Part shown: piece by piece, positions 52,400 through 60,129 of the stretch
How positions within the stretch are numbered: position 1 is the stretch's first letter
Layout: each line of letters opens with the position of its first letter
Source of the DNA: Trileptium ribeirensis
Lineage: Eukaryota; Nematoda; Enoplea; Enoplida; Thoracostomopsidae
Reading direction: 5' to 3'
Assembly (NCBI GenBank): GCA_030248225.1
Contig: JASANE010025076.1
Location: forward strand, 1 to 64,000
DNA: 64,000 bases
Position numbers and translations under genes: made by a program
Notes under the pieces: model-generated
What the model was told of the DNA's origin: nothing
The model's input: the letters and a program-made list of their open reading frames with translations, nothing else
Databases searched by the model: none

Positions 52400-53479
52400 C
52401 TAACAGTTTGAATGTATGAGCTGTCTCAGTTTTTGTGTTCCCAGTGCGGACAGGTGCAAACCATCGTTTGCAAAATAAATTCGTTCTTGAAAATGGGCTT
52501 CAGTGTGTAAAATTTGGACCGAATTCTGTTGCGACATTTTTTCAACCACTGTGTTCAACCGTAAATTGACGTCTGTAACAGCTCGTTGTAGACGGCTGAG
52601 ATCATGATATAATGTTATGGGCGGTTCGTCGCCCGGTCGAGGGAGTATTTCTAATATAATTAGCCGTGTATTAGGATATTTACGACAAAAATATTCAATG
52701 TTTTCACGGAACAGTTTGGCAACCCTAGCTGGCTTTTGTCGCATTAAACTGCCGTCGGCATCTCTGCGGGGGTTCCCATTCTTAGCCCAGGGTTTATCTA
52801 ATGACAAGTTGTTGGTCCCAGCGAAAATGAATACTTTGTTAATTCTTTCATAAGTTGTTAGTTCTGCCAGTCTAAATATCTTTTGTAGTCTACCGCCATT
52901 CCATGAAATAGTTAAAAATTCTGGGGTGCCGATATGTTTACCTATAGAATCACTAATGAAAAGGCAGGTGTCGGCAGTTATTCGCCCATTAATTATGTCC
53001 CTTAGTTTCATTAGCAACCGTCCCATCATGTTGCAGTTGAGATAGGTATTTTCACTCACCCACTGGGGGACTGCGTCTGAAGTTAACCCAACTCCCCAAT
53101 ACCTATCATAAGGATTTGCCTCGACCAAAAATGAATCGCCGGTATCTACAAGGTGCTGGGCAAAATTGGGGTTTTGGCTAGCCTTATCGTTTAGGCATTT
53201 GAACATTACATTAACTCTTATTTCGCGCCATTTATTGACTTCCGTAGTTGGTGATTCACGCTCAACCATAGCGGAGATTTTTTTGCATTCTTTGGGGTCG
53301 CGCGTTTCAAGTACTTCTTTTGCACGTTGTTTAGCGTTGAGCATGATGCACTTGGAGTAGGCATATTGTTGTTCTGTGGTGTGAAAAACGTGCGACGCTA
53401 TTGTTATAAGGAATGTTGCGAAGTTGGAGAGGAAACTGTTTGTAGGGTGCGTTGAGTAGAAGCATAATGTTCGTTTCAT
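52400..53479 (-). CDS. NADAR-SGNH fusion protein (retroelement B ORF3)
   Basis: The 359-residue ORF starts at ATG 53479. The NADAR domain spans about 5-162: FYSTHPTNSFLSNF, TTEQQYAYSK with the conserved Glu-Gln, DRYWGVGL at 125-132 and NMMGRLLMKLR at 150-160. This family removes ADP-ribose from guanine. The SGNH domain spans about 170-357: block I FISDSIG with Ser178 (Ser-Asp-Ser instead of Gly-Asp-Ser), block III FAGTNNL with Asn223, and block V NDGLHLS with Asp339 and His342. All SGNH catalytic positions are present, unlike the copy in retroelement A. Pol ends 143 bases upstream in another frame. A strong 3' splice site (polypyrimidine tract then TTTTAG) ends three bases before the ATG, so it is probably made from a spliced RNA. 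No signal peptide or membrane span is visible. Confidence 0.9.
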   Translation of the reverse strand: MKRTLCFYSTHPTNSFLSNFATFLITIASHVFHTTEQQYAYSKCIMLNAKQRAKEVLETRDPKECKKISAMVERESPTTEVNKWREIRVNVMFKCLNDKASQNPNFAQHLVDTGDSFLVEANPYDRYWGVGLTSDAVPQWVSENTYLNCNMMGRLLMKLRDIINGRITADTCLFISDSIGKHIGTPEFLTISWNGGRLQKIFRLAELTTYERINKVFIFAGTNNLSLDKPWAKNGNPRRDADGSLMRQKPARVAKLFRENIEYFCRKYPNTRLIILEILPRPGDEPPITLYHDLSRLQRAVTDVNLRLNTVVEKMSQQNSVQILHTEAHFQERIYFANDGLHLSALGTQKLRQLIHSNC

Positions 53480-53482
53480 ATT

Positions 53483-53502
53483 CTAAAACAAAATTAAAAG
53501 TT
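53483..53502 (-). promoter_or_regulatory. Candidate 3' splice site before ORF3 of retroelement B
   Basis: On the minus strand TTTTAATTTTGTTTTAG is followed by AAT and the ORF3 ATG. Placement resembles env acceptors of insect retroviruses. It could serve cis-splicing from the leader or trans-splicing if the host uses spliced leaders. A matching donor was not found with confidence. Confidence 0.6.
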
Positions 53503-53621
53503 TTGTTAATATTTTGGTTAAAAATAGCAAACTAGTCGCACGAAGAGAGTGAAGTACTGCTGGTTTACATGCTACCTGCATCGGCCAACAGTCTCACGCC
53601 CTCGGGCGACAAGTTTCTTAA

Positions 53622-56600
53622 TCAAAAATATTGTATTGCATTTTTAGACAAATCAAAGGTTAGCTTACGCGTCTTTCTTTGCGTAACAACGCAGCTTGTT
53701 TTTGCTTCACTCAACGCTTGTATGAAATCCTTAGCTAGTGTATGTGCGCGTTGTAACGGTATGTGTTTGGTGGTTGTTTTAAGGTAAGGTGTAATTTTGT
53801 TTTGTGGTATAAATGCGAAGCGGTTTGTGCCAAAAAATCGTACGGGAGTATCATTTTCACGCCTGCGCGTGTGCTTGAGAGGTGTTTGGGCTGCGTCAAC
53901 AATGACAGCAGGCCAGGGAGGGTATCCAGGAAATTTTGCCAAAACAACGGTATCCTCAGGAAATTGTGGTGTTTTCGTTTCCTGGGGCGCGGAAGATGTT
54001 GGAAGATTTTGTGCAGGAGCTGCTGGTCTACTTTTTGGTTTAACTATGGAAGGCGTTGCGCGCTGCAGGTCTGATTGCAAAAATGCTGGTTTAACTCGGT
54101 CGATTGATATATTTTCTATGTGGTCTTGTATGTTTAGTGTCACGGTCTTATCAGTACGCGTTATAACTTCATATGGACCTGAGTAGCGGCTGCTCAACGA
54201 GGATTTCGGAGTCTGCTCAAGGATCCAAACATGAGTAGCGTTAGCTAAATCATTAGGTACATAATGCGCAGCATGATGTTGACGCTCTGGTTTCGGAAAT
54301 TTGCGTACTTGCGCATAAAATTTTTCTAGAAAGTTTGCTGTTGGTGTGTTTACTTCTGGTTCGGAGGGTACAAAAAATTGCACCGGAAGCTCCATGTTTG
54401 AGCCATAAACCAGCTGTGATGGACTGTAGCCGTGTTCACTTATTGTAGACCTAATTCCGAGAAGCACTAAAGGAAGGGCGTGGTACCAGTTGCTGTGATT
54501 GCAGCTTGCGCGAAGCGCATTTTTGAGTGTTCTATGAAAACGTTCTATTGCACCATTTGCAGCAGGATGATATGCAGTTGTACGCTTGCGTTCTATGCCT
54601 AAGCGATGCATGAGAAGATTCCACACCGCGGATTCAAATTGGCTGCCACGGTCGGAAATTAATGTGCGTGGGACGCCGAAACGGCTTACCCATGATTGCA
54701 AAAAGGCATGTATCACTGATTCTGTGGACATGTCGGATATTGGGACTACTTCAGTCCAATGAGTGAATCTGTCAACCATTGTGACCAGATACCTGTAGCC
54801 CTTAGAAGGTGCAAGCGGGCCGACAATGTCAATGTGCACAGTGTAAAAGCGTGCAGTTGTAGGAATATTTCCGATGGGTGATTTCGTGTGTCGCCAAATT
54901 TTACTTTTTTGGCACTCTTCGCAATGCTTGGCCCAAAGGCGCACGTCTTTGCTCACGCTTGGCCAAGTATACTGGTCTTTCACCAGTCGCAATGTTGCGC
55001 GAGGATTGGGGTGAGATAGGTTGTGTACTTGAGAGAAAACTTTATAGCGAAGTGGTTGTGGGACGAAAGGCCGGAAAAGTTTATCGCAAATGACTGCGAC
55101 GCCGCCTATTTGGCGCTCAACCAATGTCTGGGAGGTGTTTTTAAAAAAAGATTGCAAATCGCTATCATTGGCTTGAGCGTCTGCAATTGATTTGTCAAAT
55201 TGCGCGGTGACGATATTCACAGAGCGCGACAAATTATCTGCAACTATATTTTCAGCACCAGATATGTGGTGGATAGTGCAGTTAAATTCCGAGATGTAGG
55301 AAAGCCAGCGCGATTGTTGTGGTGTAGGCGTTTTCATAGCTAGCGCGTTTATTAGTGGTTTATGATCAGTGACGATGCGAAATCGTACCCCGAGGAGCCA
55401 GTTGAAATGTTTTAGGCTCAAATAAATTGCAAGAAGCTCGCGGTCAAAAGCAGATTTGCGCACTTCTGCGTCGTTCAATTTTCGAGAGAAAAATGCAAGC
55501 GGCTGTTTGCAGTCACCTATTATTTGATGGAGGACTGCACCCACAGCTGTGCTAGAGGCATCTGTGGTTAGCTCAAGGGTTGCATTTGGATCAGGGAAAG
55601 CTAAGCAGACTGAGCTTTTCAGAGCTGATTTGAGTGTTGCAAATGCATCTAAAGCCGTCTGATCCCACGTAAGCTTAACTTGGCTTTTGATGTTAAGCCC
55701 GCGTGTGAGTGCGGTTAGGGGTGTGGCAATTTTGGAAAAGTTCTCCACAAAACGGTGATAAAAACCTGCGGCACCCAAAAAACTTTTGAGCTCGCGGACT
55801 GTTGTGGGCACTGCGATTTTGTCAATCGCCGCGACTTTATCAGGAACAGGCTTAAGACCGTCCCGCGAAATGGAAATGCCAACAAAATTGACTTGTGGGC
55901 GCAAAAATTCACATTTTCTGCGTTTTAGCCTTAAATTGAACTTATTTAGGCGCTGGAAAACTTGCTCAAGATGTTGTATGTGCTCAGTTTCGTTTTTGCT
56001 AGCTATAAGAATATCGTCCATATATGCTTTTGCGAAAGGTATGTCTTGAAGCGCAGTGTCAATTAAGCGTTGGAAAGTTTGCGCTGCATTGCGAAGACCG
56101 AAAGGCATGCGTGTGTATAAGAAAAGACCAAAAGGCGTGGTGATAGCGGTTTTTGGTTGGTCCTGTTTCGCAACGGGTATTTGGTAATAAGCGCTTACGA
56201 GATCGAGCTTAGAAAACACGGTGGTACCGTGTAGCTCGTTTGTCATATCCGTTATATTTGGCATTGGGTAGCGGTCAGGTATAGTTTGCTTATTTAGCTG
56301 GCGGTAATCACCACATGGTCGCCAAGGATCTAATGGATCTGTTTTAGGAACCATATGGAGAGGAGTTGCCCATGGCGACTCGCCACGATAAACGATGCCC
56401 TGTTTTTCCAATTTTGAAAAATGGTCTCTCGCTATTTGGAGTTTTTTTCCAAAGAGACGACGTGGTCTCGTAAATGTTGAAGGACCAACTGTCGTAATAT
56501 GATGTTGAATTGGATGACAAATTTTATCACTTGGTGTGATTTCACTAAAAAGATGTGCGAAACGTACTAGAAGAGGCTGCACATTGATTGCATCACAATG

Positions 56601-57032
56601 CGCAATCTGAATTGCATTTACATGCACATTTGGTAATGTTGTGATAAGAGTGTGTTTACCACAATCAACAAAAATGTTGTGATGAGCGAGAAAATCTCGG
56701 CCCAAAATTGGTTGAGTTACGTCTCCAATTAGGAACGTCCATGTGAAATCACGTTTAAGACAATTGATTTTGAAGGTTAAACGAGTTTGTCCATATATTT
56801 TAATATGCGAGTCATTTGCGGCAGAAACTTTAAAAGGGGCACAATTTGGTATTTGCGTTCCTAAGTTACCCAGACGTTTAGGCAACACGCTGATGTCGCT
56901 ACCCGTATCGGCTATAAAGCGCCCGACTGAGCTAGCGGCAACCAAGATAGTATTCACTCCGACGCGGGCCGCATCTCCGCCGGAGGAGAGGAGTTTTCCT
57001 GGTTGTTGATCCAAGAACATGGTGGAGTACAT
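53622..57032 (-). CDS. pol: Pol of retroelement B: protease, RT, RNase H, integrase, PWWP domain
   Basis: The 1136-codon ORF has the protease at about 30-120 (ADTGSD, Asp42), RT at about 190-380 (CGDYRQLN, SKLDLVSAYYQ, YMDD 337-340), RNase H at about 485-603 (TTDASSTAVG, TDHKPL, ADNLSR), and integrase with an HHCC finger near 670-707 and D735, D794, E830 as catalytic triad. A GPY-type SH3-like region lies at about 930-985. After a Pro-rich linker, residues about 1026-1085 form a PWWP domain: VVLAKFPGYPPWPAVIV followed by VRFFGTNRFAFI and a KITPY end, closely like the LEDGF/HDGF type. PWWP domains bind H3K36-methylated nucleosomes, so this tail may steer integration. The start lies inside gag; the frame is -1 relative to gag with a 79-base overlap and opens only four codons before the ATG. 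No canonical slippery heptamer was found. Confidence 0.93.
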   Translation of the reverse strand: MYSTMFLDQQPGKLLSSGGDAARVGVNTILVAASSVGRFIADTGSDISVLPKRLGNLGTQIPNCAPFKVSAANDSHIKIYGQTRLTFKINCLKRDFTWTFLIGDVTQPILGRDFLAHHNIFVDCGKHTLITTLPNVHVNAIQIAHCDAINVQPLLVRFAHLFSEITPSDKICHPIQHHITTVGPSTFTRPRRLFGKKLQIARDHFSKLEKQGIVYRGESPWATPLHMVPKTDPLDPWRPCGDYRQLNKQTIPDRYPMPNITDMTNELHGTTVFSKLDLVSAYYQIPVAKQDQPKTAITTPFGLFLYTRMPFGLRNAAQTFQRLIDTALQDIPFAKAYMDDILIASKNETEHIQHLEQVFQRLNKFNLRLKRRKCEFLRPQVNFVGISISRDGLKPVPDKVAAIDKIAVPTTVRELKSFLGAAGFYHRFVENFSKIATPLTALTRGLNIKSQVKLTWDQTALDAFATLKSALKSSVCLAFPDPNATLELTTDASSTAVGAVLHQIIGDCKQPLAFFSRKLNDAEVRKSAFDRELLAIYLSLKHFNWLLGVRFRIVTDHKPLINALAMKTPTPQQSRWLSYISEFNCTIHHISGAENIVADNLSRSVNIVTAQFDKSIADAQANDSDLQSFFKNTSQTLVERQIGGVAVICDKLFRPFVPQPLRYKVFSQVHNLSHPNPRATLRLVKDQYTWPSVSKDVRLWAKHCEECQKSKIWRHTKSPIGNIPTTARFYTVHIDIVGPLAPSKGYRYLVTMVDRFTHWTEVVPISDMSTESVIHAFLQSWVSRFGVPRTLISDRGSQFESAVWNLLMHRLGIERKRTTAYHPAANGAIERFHRTLKNALRASCNHSNWYHALPLVLLGIRSTISEHGYSPSQLVYGSNMELPVQFFVPSEPEVNTPTANFLEKFYAQVRKFPKPERQHHAAHYVPNDLANATHVWILEQTPKSSLSSRYSGPYEVITRTDKTVTLNIQDHIENISIDRVKPAFLQSDLQRATPSIVKPKSRPAAPAQNLPTSSAPQETKTPQFPEDTVVLAKFPGYPPWPAVIVDAAQTPLKHTRRRENDTPVRFFGTNRFAFIPQNKITPYLKTTTKHIPLQRAHTLAKDFIQALSEAKTSCVVTQRKTRKLTFDLSKNAIQYF

Positions 57033-58357
57033 TTGAATGCTTTAGGGCCAAAACGTTTGTGGTAAAAACATAGTGTGTCCAACCATTTTGGACGTTTTTG
57101 GTCATTTTGATCGGTGTTAGTGTTGTTGTTGTTGTTGCTGCTGTTGCTGTTACTAGCTGATGGATATTGACCATTTTTGTCGCGAGAAAAATCGCGATAG
57201 TGTGTTTGGTTGGATGTGCTTTGTGTGTTGCGATTTTGACTGCGACTACGAAAACGTTTTGTTTTTGTAGAAATAGCTTGAACTGCCTTCGTGAGTTCAG
57301 AAATTTGTTGTGTCAAGTTTGTTGTGTCAGATGATGCAGAATGCGCGGCGATTGTGTCATTATTTGTTTTGACAGATCGACAAGACTGAGGTATCTGGTC
57401 AATCATTTTATCTGCAGCTTCTGCCAACCGGTTAAGTGGTGTATCATCAGCTAACGTCGACAAAACCACTCTAATCTCGGTGGGCAGTATTTCGAAAAAT
57501 CGCAATTTTACAAGGTCTTCGTTATTTGGGGCAAGATGTTTGAGATTTCTAAGAGCGGAGGACGGTTTTTGATCCCCTAGGGTCTGGTCGCTGAGCAATT
57601 TGCGCAATTTTTGCTCAGCAGTTTCGTCGAAATGTTGAATTATTTGGTTTTTTATTTGGTCGTATGTCAAAGTCACTTCAGCACCACTCTGACGAAGGGC
57701 AGAAATGGGGACTACACGTAATAAACTATTTTTTCGTACGGTTTCTGTTGAACCGGTAAGCATTTGCTCAACGGTGTCAAACCACCGACGAGTATCGGTG
57801 TCGAAAAAATCTGGCAGTTTAATTGACTTGCCGATATCATCGGCAAATGGGCGGGGGTTAACATTTGCTTCCGGAGGTGGTCTGACAGCATTAAAAAGTG
57901 CACGAAGCATAGCTTCACCGTGGGGGGCTAATTGGTCTATTAATTCAGCTTTTCGGGTTCCCGGAGCAATTTCAAATTGGGGATTGGTTTCGTTTATCAT
58001 GCGTAAAACAGCAGATAGGTCGGCAATGGTATATGTGTTAAAATCAATTGGGCCGGGATTCAATTCAATGTCCCCAGCTAAAATTAGAAGCCACCGAATA
58101 GATGTGCGATGTCTGGGACTCATATACAAACACACACCGAAGCATTCATTACGTACGTGTTTGTGAAAAAACAATGATTGTTTGTAAATAAAGTATGCGA
58201 ACGGTCGGCTTAGTATATATGAAACGTGAAAGAATGCCGACGAGTACCAAACAGATTCAGTCGGGCTTAAGTTACATGTCATGGAGTTCAGCGCACTCGA
58301 TTGTGAATGTGTGCGCAACATAAAATGTAATCCTAATAGTACAAAAGTCAGTTTCAT
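56954..58357 (-). CDS. gag: Gag of retroelement B with signal peptide and 2A ribosome-skipping leader
   Basis: I take the ATG at 58357 as start (467 residues); the frame is open upstream but has no ATG. It opens with a signal-peptide-like stretch (MKLTFVLLGLHFMLRTHSQS). At residues 94-103 it has AGDIELNPGP, matching the 2A consensus D-x-E-x-N-P-G-P, which makes ribosomes skip the Gly102-Pro103 bond; the codon for that Pro is 58049-58051. The true Gag would start at this Pro. Capsid-like sequence follows (IKLPDFFDTDTRRWFDTVEQ), then a Ser/Asn-rich basic tail and a zinc-binding pattern CFYHKRFGPKAFKCTPPC (C-x2-H-x9-C-x3-C) typical of many invertebrate gypsy Gags in place of CCHC. The leader peptide of about 100 residues has a second hydrophobic stretch and several Cys. 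pol overlaps the last 79 bases. Confidence 0.88.
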   Translation of the reverse strand: MKLTFVLLGLHFMLRTHSQSSALNSMTCNLSPTESVWYSSAFFHVSYILSRPFAYFIYKQSLFFHKHVRNECFGVCLYMSPRHRTSIRWLLILAGDIELNPGPIDFNTYTIADLSAVLRMINETNPQFEIAPGTRKAELIDQLAPHGEAMLRALFNAVRPPPEANVNPRPFADDIGKSIKLPDFFDTDTRRWFDTVEQMLTGSTETVRKNSLLRVVPISALRQSGAEVTLTYDQIKNQIIQHFDETAEQKLRKLLSDQTLGDQKPSSALRNLKHLAPNNEDLVKLRFFEILPTEIRVVLSTLADDTPLNRLAEAADKMIDQIPQSCRSVKTNNDTIAAHSASSDTTNLTQQISELTKAVQAISTKTKRFRSRSQNRNTQSTSNQTHYRDFSRDKNGQYPSASNSNSSNNNNNTNTDQNDQKRPKWLDTLCFYHKRFGPKAFKCTPPCSWINNQENSSPPAEMRPASE

Positions 58358-58740
58358 TTTGTTAAACAAATTTTGATAAACGGAATTTTGATAAACGGAA
58401 TTTAGAACCAAAAATATGCTTGTTGCTTAAATTACGAAAATATGCGTCTGACACCTAGGTTTGTTACACTTTGATGTTGCTAGTGTATTGTAGCCTACAT
58501 TAAAATTTTTAGCAAAATAGCATGACTTTTGTAATCAATTCGGTTAAAAATTCCGCGTATCCAGGATCATACTCAACTTTGTTCTTCAAATTTGACCAAC
58601 CGACCAATAATGTAGTACGACCGATTCCAAATAGCTTCTTCGATATAATTATTTCGTAAAGCCACAGTTGACGGATAAAACATCGATAATCGGTTTAAGG
58701 TCGCTAAGTTACGCTGAAGGTTGCGTATTGATTGTAGTCA
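58358..58740 (-). other. 5' leader of retroelement B
   Basis: About 380 AT-rich bases between the primer-binding site and the gag ATG. No ORF is seen. Candidate splice donors are weak. Confidence 0.5.
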
Positions 58741-58761
58741 CCATCACGTCGTAGTTCACCA
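58741..58761 (-). other. Primer-binding site of retroelement B
   Basis: The minus strand reads TT after the 5' LTR and then TGGTGAACTACGACGTGATG. The TGG start, complementary to a tRNA CCA end, and the 2-nt spacing fit a tRNA primer. I could not match the tRNA type. Confidence 0.75.
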
Positions 58762-58763
58762 AA

Positions 58764-59065
58764 TATGCTATGTAAGAACAAACAGTATATGGCACTTATT
58801 TAGGATCTGCATAAGTACCAAACAATGACGAAACGTTTTAATAAACATAACATTGCTGACAAAATGTAATGCATTTTAATGTAACAACGGTAAGCTTTTT
58901 ATGAGCTGCTTCTTTTAGCTTCAGAGTAGATTCTTAAAAAGCTGTGTAAGATGCACCAAAAATCAACAGTTGAGATATTTATATATCGAACGTGAAAATG
59001 TTCGATGCGTAGAAAAACATTAAAAAATCAGACCAATACCTGATCAGTTCAAAAGAGACTGCACA
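58764..59065 (-). repeat. Right LTR of retroelement B (its 5' LTR)
   Basis: Matches 51558-51858 with a handful of substitutions, mostly in the first 40 bases (plus strand). It should contain the promoter; no TATA box was assigned with confidence. Confidence 0.93.
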
Positions 59066-59096
59066 GTTGTTATTTGAAAAGAAAAAAATTGAAAAG

Positions 59097-59100
59097 AGGG

Positions 59101-59137
<37 letters not shown>

Positions 59138-59195
59138 GCGGAAAAGGTGGGCGCCCAGCCAAGAACGCCGGCAGGGGGGAAAAAAAAAAACCCCC
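59097..59195. repeat. Poly-A and mixed homopolymer block
   Basis: A run of more than 30 A follows GAAAAGAGGG, then a GC-rich piece and further G, A and C runs. It starts some 30 bases outside retroelement B. It may be a real poly-A tail of a retroposed sequence, or a low-quality or misassembled patch. Confidence 0.6.
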
Positions 59196-59840
59196 CACCC
59201 CCCTCTTTTACCGATATCGAATCGCAAACCCTTGTTACTGAATTTCAGTTGGTTTTTCGCTAATGGAACATTGGAAAAATCAAATACAACTGCCATTATA
59301 GCTTGTGTACGAACATAATTTCGGCGTTTTCAATTTAATTTTCAATTTAGGTTCCTTAATGCATGCTCATTTGAATTATTCAGTGATCACGAACATATTT
59401 AATGCAAAAGTGACATCACAAGTAAATCGATTCTACATTTAGTCTCTTAGTGTTCGGGAGCAAGCAGCTTTAATTCAAATTCATCAAATTTTCGTTCTCA
59501 AAATGGTTGGGTAATTTTACTTGAATTTTCGCGAACACAACGTGGTTATATTTCAAACACGAAGTGTGTTCGCGATCAGTTTTGCGCCGAATTTCAACTG
59601 ACCAAAAAGCGCTCCGTAAGCAAATTTTATGCAAAGTCACAAAATATGATGATTGGTGGGGTTACCTTAAGTTTACTCGCGTATTATAGTTCACTTCAAT
59701 GTGCCACAATCCTAAGGACTAATGAAGAGCAATCAATCCTCACATAAAACAGCATAAAATGTGATTAAGCCATTTTAGTAGAGTAACTGTAGTGGCTCAC
59801 AACTACAGAAGGTAGTCTCTTCGTCGTATTTCTCGCATAG

Positions 59841-60129
59841 TTAAGGCGTGTTCACACGCTCAAAACTTTTGCTCAAAATTTGACGGTAATTTTTAACGAA
59901 AAATTGCGATATTTCAAAATTTGAGAACAAAATTTGAGCTCAAACTTTTTCAAGTAATGAATCTTGTCGGTTATTGGCTACAGGAACATCCTTGAAAAGT
60001 TGGAACAGTGTTCACGCATTCAAACTTACCAAAAATGCAAAAAAGACGCTTTCAAACTTTGATCAAAATTTGAGCTCAAATTTTAATCAAAATTTGAGAA
60101 AAAAGTTTGAGGGTGTGAACATGCCTTAA
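59841..60129. mobile_element. MITE family Y, copy 2
   Basis: Ends TTAAGGCGTGTTCACACGCT and GTGTGAACATGCCTTAA mirror each other and match 50645-50980. The interior shares AAATTTGACGGTAATTTTTAAC and GCTACAGGAA motifs with copy 1 and is about 45 bp shorter. Confidence 0.88.

Larger units (their letters stand above)
51558..59065 (-). mobile_element. Retroelement B: compact Ty3/gypsy LTR retrotransposon with PWWP integrase and NADAR-SGNH ORF
   Basis: Direct repeats 51558-51858 and 58764-59065 (about 98 percent identical by eye) flank three intact minus-strand ORFs: gag, pol and a NADAR-SGNH fusion. A 5-bp target duplication gttgt sits at 51553-51557 and 59066-59070. A primer-binding site begins two bases inside the 5' LTR, and a polypurine tract lies beside the 3' LTR. 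No stop or frameshift is seen in the ORFs, so this is a recent and possibly active copy of 7.5 kb. Confidence 0.95.

Noticed and set aside
56954..57032. Canonical -1 slippery heptamer in the gag-pol overlap of retroelement B
   Set aside because: Pol is in the -1 frame, but no X-XXY-YYZ heptamer was found in the 79-base overlap, so the mechanism is left open.
58358..58411. Upstream extension of Gag B by 18 codons
   Set aside because: The extension has no ATG; the ATG at 58357 directly begins a signal peptide.
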